A DNA stretch of 64,000 bases from an uncultured Oscillibacter sp. (GTDB taxonomy: Bacteria; Bacillota; Clostridia; Oscillospirales; Oscillospiraceae), in NCBI GenBank assembly GCA_905200545.1, contig CAJKKQ010000003.1:1-64000 (forward strand), given 5' to 3'. Each line of letters begins with the position of its first letter. The first letter of the stretch is position 1. Below the pieces are notes generated by a model. It saw nothing but the letters and a program-made list of their open reading frames with translations, made no database searches and was not told the origin of the DNA. Both the position numbers and the translations under genes were made by a program. This document shows, in pieces, positions 58,908 through 64,000 of this stretch.

Positions 58908-59900
58908 TCACTCCGCAGGCCACAGGATATCCCCGGCCACCGGCGTGTAGAAAAGCCGCTCCACCTCCCGGCGGTCTTGGGTGCGGCCCAGGATCCACAT
59001 GAGCTTGGCGGTCACCGCCTCGGTGGTCATATCGTAGGATTCCAGAACCCCCAGGTCAGTTTTCAGCCGGTGGCCCACATGGTACACCCCCAGGTCGCTG
59101 CCCTCGTTTTCCACCTGGGTGGTAAGAACCACAGTCTTTCCCTTGTCCATCCAGTCCCGGACGCACTCGAAAAAGCCGCCCGCCTCGGGGAGGCCGCCCA
59201 CGCCAAAGCTCTCGATAATGAGGGCGTCGTTGCGCGAGAGCAGAAAATCCGCCACCTCCCGGCCCGCACCGGGCACCAGCTTCAAAAGGGCCACCTTGGG
59301 ATCCAGCGTATCGTAAAATACCGGCCGGGCGCCGCAGCTTTGCCGGATGTAGCGCAGCAGCACGCCGTCCCGCAGCACCCCCAGCTCTGGAAAGTTGATG
59401 CTGGAAAAAGCCCGAAAACTCTTGGACCGGGTCTTTTTGGCCCGGGTGCCCAAAATCACCTTGCCGTTAAAGACAATGGACACCCCCGGCAGATCCTCCG
59501 TGGCGCACCGCAGGGCGTCCGTCAGGTTCACCTTGGAGTCTGTGGAGTCAAAGCCCATAGGCTTCTGGGCTCCCGTAAGCACGATGGGCTTGGGGCTCTT
59601 TTGAATGAGGTAGCTGAGGGCCGCCGCCGTATAGGCCATGGTATCGGTGCCGTGGGTGATGACGAACCCGTCATAGTCCTCATAGTGTTCCCGGACGCAC
59701 TTTGCCATCTCCAGCCAGTGGGCCGGGGCGATGTTGGTGCTGTCCAGATTCAAAAGCTGCAAGCACTCCACCCGGCAGATCTCCGACACAGTGGGCAGGT
59801 GGGATAGCAGCTGCTCCGTGGTCAGCTCCGGCGCCAGGCCGTCATCGGTGACCTGGGAGGCGATGGTGCCGCCGGTACCGATGAGTAACACGCGCTTCAT
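58908..59900 (-). CDS. ansA: Type I L-asparaginase
   Basis: 330 aa, cytoplasmic asparaginase I fold: hydrolyses asparagine to aspartate and ammonia. Active-site motifs are LLIGTGGTIASQ (nucleophile Thr) and VITHGTDTMAYTAAAL (Thr-Asp pair with Lys in GAQKPMG). No signal peptide. ATG 59900 is chosen, with GGAG eight bases upstream; GTG 59909 overlaps the preceding gene. Four bases or fewer separate it from the YhaO-like gene, so the two are co-translated. Confidence 0.92.
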   Translation of the reverse strand: MKRVLLIGTGGTIASQVTDDGLAPELTTEQLLSHLPTVSEICRVECLQLLNLDSTNIAPAHWLEMAKCVREHYEDYDGFVITHGTDTMAYTAAALSYLIQKSPKPIVLTGAQKPMGFDSTDSKVNLTDALRCATEDLPGVSIVFNGKVILGTRAKKTRSKSFRAFSSINFPELGVLRDGVLLRYIRQSCGARPVFYDTLDPKVALLKLVPGAGREVADFLLSRNDALIIESFGVGGLPEAGGFFECVRDWMDKGKTVVLTTQVENEGSDLGVYHVGHRLKTDLGVLESYDMTTEAVTAKLMWILGRTQDRREVERLFYTPVAGDILWPAE

Positions 59901-59905
59901 ATGTT

Positions 59906-61003
59906 TCACTCCAAGTCTCTGTGATCCAGCGCCGCCAGGCCGAAGCGGGCCGCCCGGGTGACGGTCTGGCGCTCCTCCTCCGTTCCGGCGCTTTGGAGCT
60001 TTGTACGCAGCTCCCGCAAAAAGAGGCCCCGCAAAGAGTCCTCCCCCGCCCGGGCCCAGACATCCTGGGCCATCCGGGTGTGATCCCGGACCTCCAGGGC
60101 GTAGAACCGGTCTGCCAGGGCCTCCCGGATGGCGTCTGCATCCGCCCCCTGCTCCCCGGTCTCTCCGGTAAGAAGAATGCGGTACAGGTCCCCCGCCGTC
60201 TCCTCCGGCAGCGCCGCCTCCACGGCGGAGCGGGGATTCCGTCCGGTGACGTCCACCTTTAAAATCTCATAGCGGTGCCGGGCAAAGGGGACAAACTGCA
60301 CCGACACCGTTCCCTCATCGGAGACGGTACCTTCGTAAAAGCCCTTTTCCCCCAGCTCGTCAAAGCCCCTTCCCTCCAGGCAGCCCGGCCAGGCCCATAA
60401 CGTTCTGCCGGCTGTCTCCGGCTCCATGCGCTTGTGGACGTGGCCCAGCGCCAGGTATGCAAGGCCGCTGGCGGCGATCTCCTCCCGGCGCAGGGGATCG
60501 TAGCGGCTCCCAGTGTCCCCGGTGTCTCCGTGAAGAAGCCCCAGGTGGACCTTGCCGTCCTCCGGAGCCGCAAAGCCCGCCAGCAGGCTCACTGCCTGCT
60601 CGGGAGCGGTAAAGGCCGCCCCGTGGATCACGGCCCCCAGCTCCGGCAGCTCCAGGGATGTCATGGCATTTTCCTTAAAAATATGGACATTCTCCGGCCA
60701 ATCCACCGTCTCCCAGACACTGCCGGAACCATACCAGTCGTGGTTGCCCGGGGCGATGCACACCGGAGCCTCCATGCGGCCCAGGGCATCGGCAAGCTGC
60801 TCACCGGTTTCCCGGAACACACTGGTGCCGTCCAGCAGATCGCCTGCCAGCAGCACCAAGGAAATACCGTGGGTATTGACGTAGTTTGCCAGGCGGAACA
60901 CCAGTTCCCGGCTCTCCCGGCGGCGGGCGGCGGACTGCTGAGCTGTCAGGGCGCCGAAAGCGCTGTCCAGATGAAAGTCCGCCCCGTGGATGAATTTGAA
61001 CAT
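59906..61003 (-). CDS. YhaO/SbcD-like metallophosphoesterase nuclease
   Basis: 365 aa. The Mre11/SbcD-type phosphoesterase motifs are present in order: GADFHLDS, LLAGDLLDG, APGNHDWYG, LGLLHGD and LALGHVHKR, which bind two metal ions. A C-terminal capping domain follows. It resembles YhaO, usually encoded next to the ABC-type ATPase YhaN/SbcC; no such gene is beside it here. GGGGGAGACC precedes ATG 61003. Function in DNA-end processing is inferred from family. Confidence 0.9.
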   Translation of the reverse strand: MFKFIHGADFHLDSAFGALTAQQSAARRRESRELVFRLANYVNTHGISLVLLAGDLLDGTSVFRETGEQLADALGRMEAPVCIAPGNHDWYGSGSVWETVDWPENVHIFKENAMTSLELPELGAVIHGAAFTAPEQAVSLLAGFAAPEDGKVHLGLLHGDTGDTGSRYDPLRREEIAASGLAYLALGHVHKRMEPETAGRTLWAWPGCLEGRGFDELGEKGFYEGTVSDEGTVSVQFVPFARHRYEILKVDVTGRNPRSAVEAALPEETAGDLYRILLTGETGEQGADADAIREALADRFYALEVRDHTRMAQDVWARAGEDSLRGLFLRELRTKLQSAGTEEERQTVTRAARFGLAALDHRDLE

Positions 61004-61038
61004 GGTCTCCCCCCTCTTATCATCTTTCGGTCAGGCAC

Positions 61039-61518
61039 TTACTCCGCCTGCCAGCCCTTGCACACATCCACCCACTCTACGAAGTTGGAGGAGTAGCGCT
61101 CCAGCTCCTCGCAGGTAAACTCGATGGCGCTGTTGCTGCTGCCCGCCGCAGGGAACACCGTTGCAAAGCGCTTGAGGGAAACATCCAGATAGGTCTTCAC
61201 GTTCTCCGGCAGGGCAAAGGAGCACACGCCGCCCACATCGTGGCCGATGAGTTCATGGGCCTCCTCGTGGGTGAGCATCTTGGCCTTGGTGTGGAACTGG
61301 GCCTTGTACTTGGAATTGTCTACCCGGGCGTCTCCGGCCATGACAATGATGATGGGATCCTCTCCGATCTTGAAGCTCATGCTCTTGGCGATGCGGGCGC
61401 CCTCCACCCCCAGAGCCTGGGCCGCCAGCTCCACCGTGGCGGAGGAGACGGGAAACTCCATGATCCGGTCTGCCACGCCGAATCCCTGAAAATACGCTCT
61501 CACTTTCTCAATGGACAT
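61039..61518 (-). CDS. ybaK: YbaK/EbsC-type aminoacyl-tRNA deacylase
   Basis: 159 aa, the YbaK/ProX family of free-standing editing enzymes that hydrolyse mischarged tRNA-Pro or tRNA-Cys. Conserved parts: AKSMSFKIGEDPIIIVMAGDARVDNSK (catalytic Lys in KSMSFK), LIGHDVGGVCSFALPENVKTYLDVSL and FPAAGSSNSAIEFTCEEL. GGAGAGGAAG precedes ATG 61518. The ProRS in this window seems to lack an editing domain, so this enzyme could edit in trans. Confidence 0.92.
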   Translation of the reverse strand: MSIEKVRAYFQGFGVADRIMEFPVSSATVELAAQALGVEGARIAKSMSFKIGEDPIIIVMAGDARVDNSKYKAQFHTKAKMLTHEEAHELIGHDVGGVCSFALPENVKTYLDVSLKRFATVFPAAGSSNSAIEFTCEELERYSSNFVEWVDVCKGWQAE

Positions 61519-61569
61519 GATGATTCTTCCTCTCCGGCCGTCCTCCGGCCCTGGATTTTTTGGTTGTTT

Positions 61570-62343
61570 TTATCGGATATCCACCCGCTCCACATCCACG
61601 CACAGCCCCGTGGTGCTGTCCAGGGTGAATACCGCCCCCTGGAGCTTGGCAGGGCCCTGGGGCGTCTTGTACCGGCCCGGGAGCCCGCCCAAAAACGTCT
61701 CCACCGACTGCCAGGGCTCGATGCCCAGCACGGATTCCACCGCGCCGGTCATGCCCAGATCCGTGATATAGCCGGTGCCCTTGGGGTATACCCGCTCATC
61801 GGCGGTGGGCACATGGGTGTGGGTCCCCCACAGGGCGGACACCCGCCCGTCCAGATAATAGCCCATGGCCAGCTTTTCGCTGGTGGCCTCCGCATGGAAA
61901 TCCACCAGGGTGAAGTCCGCCTCCCCCTCTCCCAGGAGCTTGTCCACCGTGGTAAAGGGGTTGTCCGCCCCCCAGCTGAGGCCGCAGCGTCCAATGAGGT
62001 TCACCACCCGGATCCGCACAGCCCCCAGGTCATAGATGCCGCATCCCCGGCCCGGGGCCCGTCCGGTGAAGTTGGCGGGACGCAGCAGCCAAGCCACGTC
62101 GTCCAGGTACGGGGCGATCTGCTGCTTGCCGAAGGTGTGGTTGCCCAGGGTCACTACATCCGCTCCGGCGTCGTAAATGCGCTGGGCATGCTCCGGCAGC
62201 AGTCCCACTGCCGCAGCGTTCTCCCCGTTGACCACGGTAAAGGAGATGTTTTTCAGTTTTTGCAGGGGCCGCAGGTGCCGCTCCAGCTGCCGGAGCCCGG
62301 GCTCCGACACCACATCTCCCACAGCCAGCACATGATAAAGCAT
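61570..62343 (-). CDS. ymdB: YmdB-family metallophosphoesterase
   Basis: 257 aa, YmdB/TIGR00282 family, a cyclic nucleotide phosphodiesterase linked to biofilm and late adaptive responses in B. subtilis. Metal-binding motifs: VLAVGDVVSEPGL, VVNGENAA, VVTLGNHTF, VDFHAEATSEK, and WGTHTHVPTADE. The ATG at 62343 follows CGGAGGAACGCT; the frame continues upstream without a site. In B. subtilis ymdB lies just after rny; here they are some 17 kb apart on the same strand. Confidence 0.93.
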   Translation of the reverse strand: MLYHVLAVGDVVSEPGLRQLERHLRPLQKLKNISFTVVNGENAAAVGLLPEHAQRIYDAGADVVTLGNHTFGKQQIAPYLDDVAWLLRPANFTGRAPGRGCGIYDLGAVRIRVVNLIGRCGLSWGADNPFTTVDKLLGEGEADFTLVDFHAEATSEKLAMGYYLDGRVSALWGTHTHVPTADERVYPKGTGYITDLGMTGAVESVLGIEPWQSVETFLGGLPGRYKTPQGPAKLQGAVFTLDSTTGLCVDVERVDIR

Positions 62344-62430
62344 AGCGTTCCTCCGTTTTTCAACTCTAATGGGTAAGTATAACAAAAATCATCCCCGATG
62401 CAAAGGACTTCACAAAATTTTCCCCACGCC

Positions 62431-62459
62431 TTGCGTCCCGTCGGGACATTGCTTATAAT
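62431..62459 (+). promoter_or_regulatory. Promoter of the second LysR gene with central palindrome
   Basis: TTGCGT (62431-62436) and a perfect TATAAT (62454-62459), 17 nt apart. The spacer region contains the palindrome GTCCCGTCGGGAC (62435-62447), a possible operator for autoregulation. Confidence 0.68.
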
Positions 62460-62500
62460 AGTGTCGTCACAATAAGAAAGTCTTATCCCAGGAGGTTCCC

Positions 62501-63388
62501 ATGGCTGTCAAACTGGAACTGTACCGCGTATTCAAGGAGGTGGCCGACACCGGCAACATCTCCGTGGCGGCGAAAAACCTGTATATCTCCCAGTCTGCCG
62601 TGAGCCAGTCCATCAAGCAGCTGGAAACGGCGCTGCAGGCCCGCCTCTTTGCCCGCAGCCCCCGGGGCGTGACCCTCACCGGCGAGGGTCAGATGCTCTA
62701 CCAGTACGTGCGCAGCGCCCTGGGCCTCATTGCCACGGGAGAGGACAAGCTCTCCCAGGCTCAGCAGCTGCTGCTGGGTACTCTGGTCATCGGTGCCAGC
62801 GACACCGTCACCAGCTTCTTCCTCACCAAATACCTGGACGCCTTCCACCGCCAGCACCCGGGCATCCGGCTGAAGATCGTCAGCGGCCGCAGCGCCAAGG
62901 TTTTGAGCCTGCTGAAGTCCGGCACGGTGGATATCGCCTTTGCCTCCTCCCCGGCAGACCCCGCCCTGCACCACTGGCCCTGCTTTGCCACCCACTCCGT
63001 TTTCGTGGCAGGCAGCGGATACAACTGCGACTTTGACCATGTGTACTCCTGCCAGGAGATCGCGGCCTTCCCCCTGATCCTCCTGGAGCGCAAGGCCAGC
63101 AGCCGGGTGTTTTTGGAGCAGTATTTTCTCAAAAGCGGCGTCACGCTGACGCCGGAGATCGAGCTCTCCTCCCGAAGCCTTCTGGTGTCCCTGGCCCGCA
63201 TCGGCCTGGGCGTTGCCGGCGTGACGCTGGAGTTCGTACAGGACTCCCTGGACGCCGGGGAGATCCGCCTGCTGAAAACCGACTTTGAGATTCCCGCCCG
63301 CAGCGTGGATATGTGCACCCTGCGGGACGTGACCCCCACAGCCGCGGCCTCCGCCTTTATGGAAATGGTCCGGGACGGGGTTTCGTGA
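62501..63388 (+). CDS. LysR-family transcriptional regulator
   Basis: 295 aa. N-terminal winged helix LYRVFKEVADTGNISVAAKNLYISQSAVSQSIKQLE, then an effector-binding domain with TLVIGASDTVTSFFLTKYLDAF and LARIGLGVAGVTLEFVQD. The cysteines in the middle (CFATHSVF, CDFDHVYSC) are not a known sensor motif. AGGAGGT precedes ATG 62501. The TRIC-family gene follows by 9 bases in the same direction and is probably co-transcribed. Ligand unknown. Confidence 0.92.
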   Translation: MAVKLELYRVFKEVADTGNISVAAKNLYISQSAVSQSIKQLETALQARLFARSPRGVTLTGEGQMLYQYVRSALGLIATGEDKLSQAQQLLLGTLVIGASDTVTSFFLTKYLDAFHRQHPGIRLKIVSGRSAKVLSLLKSGTVDIAFASSPADPALHHWPCFATHSVFVAGSGYNCDFDHVYSCQEIAAFPLILLERKASSRVFLEQYFLKSGVTLTPEIELSSRSLLVSLARIGLGVAGVTLEFVQDSLDAGEIRLLKTDFEIPARSVDMCTLRDVTPTAAASAFMEMVRDGVS

Positions 63389-63397
63389 GGTGGCGGT

Positions 63398-64000
63398 GTG
63401 GATACCTTCCTTTTGATCCTGGAGCTGGCGGGCACCCTGGCCTTCGCCGTCTCCGGCGCCATTACAGGCCTGAAAAAGAACATGGACCTCTTCGGCGTGT
63501 GCATCCTGGGGCTCACCACCGCCGTGGGCGGCGGCGTCATCCGGGACGTGATCCTGGGCAACACACCTCCCGCCACCTTCCAGGACCCCATCTATGCCCT
63601 GGTGGCCCTGGGTACCTCCCTGGTGCTGTTTTTGCCGGGCATCCGGCGACTCCTCATGTGGGATCAGCGGCTCTATGATTTGACACTCTTGGTGATGGAC
63701 TCGGCGGGCCTGGGGATCTTCACTGTTATGGGCATCCGCATCGCCTACTCCAGCACCCCGGACCCCACCTTGTTTTTGCTGGTGTTCGTTGGGGTGGTCA
63801 CCGGCGTAGGCGGCGGGGTGCTGCGGGACATCATGGCCGGGGACACCCCCTACATCTTCGTCAAACACGTCTATGCCTCCGCCTCCCTGGCCGGGGCCCT
63901 TACCTGCGTGGGGCTTTGGGCAGTGTGGGGAGAGCTGCCCGCCATTCTGGGCGGCACCGCCGTAGTGATCCTTATCCGCTTCCTCTCTGCCTATTTCCAT
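63398..64000 (+). CDS. TRIC cation-channel family protein (UPF0126/YicG-like; cut by window edge)
   Basis: The first 201 codons, about the full usual length (~205 aa), of a YicG/UPF0126 protein. Two TRIC-like repeats are visible: FAVSGAITGLKKNMDLFGVC with GGGVIRDVILGNTPP, and VMDSAGLGIFTVMGI with GVGGGVLRDIMAGDTPYI. Each has the family's GGG-x-x-RD motif. Bacterial TRICs are trimeric cation channels; some family members are proposed amino-acid transporters. It starts at GTG 63398 with GAGGTGG upstream, straight after the LysR gene. The stop lies outside the window. Confidence 0.88.
   Translation, partial: MDTFLLILELAGTLAFAVSGAITGLKKNMDLFGVCILGLTTAVGGGVIRDVILGNTPPATFQDPIYALVALGTSLVLFLPGIRRLLMWDQRLYDLTLLVMDSAGLGIFTVMGIRIAYSSTPDPTLFLLVFVGVVTGVGGGVLRDIMAGDTPYIFVKHVYASASLAGALTCVGLWAVWGELPAILGGTAVVILIRFLSAYFH

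Noticed and set aside
1..64000. CRISPR array
   Set aside because: I saw no set of regularly spaced direct repeats and no cas-like gene on reading the window.

Overview
The window looks like chromosome from a GC-rich, strictly anaerobic Firmicute of class Clostridia, most likely an Oscillospiraceae gut bacterium of the Flavonifractor/Intestinimonas/Lawsonibacter kind. This is inferred from Firmicute-type signals (strong AGGAGG ribosome binding sites, TTGACA-17-TATAAT promoters, a T-box leader, RNase Y, SRP RNA next to dnaX), a sigma-E-like promoter before a spore-type LysM/GH18 hydrolase, and anaerobe traits such as an Mrp/Mbh-type antiporter operon and an ApbE flavinylation cluster. No species can be named from the sequence alone.

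Layout. 1-1766: start of the S10 ribosomal operon on the minus strand (rpsJ, rplC, partial rplD) with a long leader. 1858-4257: ybaB, dnaX and the SRP RNA on the minus strand. 4290-4495: tRNA-Ala(CGC). 4560-17183: a compact, collinear PBSX-like (xkd) phage-particle locus with terminase, portal, capsid, sheath, tube and baseplate. I find no tape measure of normal length, fibre, lysis, integrase, repressor or replication gene in it. 17354-22723: a PH-domain membrane protein, a KdpD/KdpE-like two-component system followed by the cstA carbon-starvation transporter, and a ZIP metal transporter. 22829-32809: a ten-gene Mrp/Mbh-type cation/proton antiporter operon with four antiporter-like subunits, headed by a LysR regulator. 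33024-39308: a spore-type glycosidase, a CbbX/SpoVK-like AAA+ protein, an apbE-eetA-eetB-like electron-transfer cluster and two membrane proteins of unknown function. 39375-46731: a DUF4127 lipoprotein, short-type prolyl-tRNA synthetase, RNase Y, an amidase and the RlmI methyltransferase. 46813-52464: a MacAB-like efflux operon with an SLH-domain protein. 52706-55903: a TAXI-TRAP transporter. 56143-58434: threonyl-tRNA synthetase under a T-box, then a 50-codon small gene divergent from an XRE regulator. 58908-64000: asparaginase, a YhaO/SbcD-like nuclease, a YbaK deacylase, YmdB, a LysR regulator and a TRIC-family channel cut by the window edge.

How the parts may work together. The two-component system and cstA share 11-bp-spaced TTTTAACG-type half-sites, which suggests one regulon. 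The LysR gene just upstream of mnhE probably controls the antiporter operon. A ProRS that seems to lack the INS editing domain occurs with a free-standing YbaK-type deacylase. The most unusual element is the compact phage-particle locus. It has base composition like its surroundings, tight translational coupling, a single candidate operator upstream, and a 168-residue protein in the slot where PBSX has its tape measure gene.
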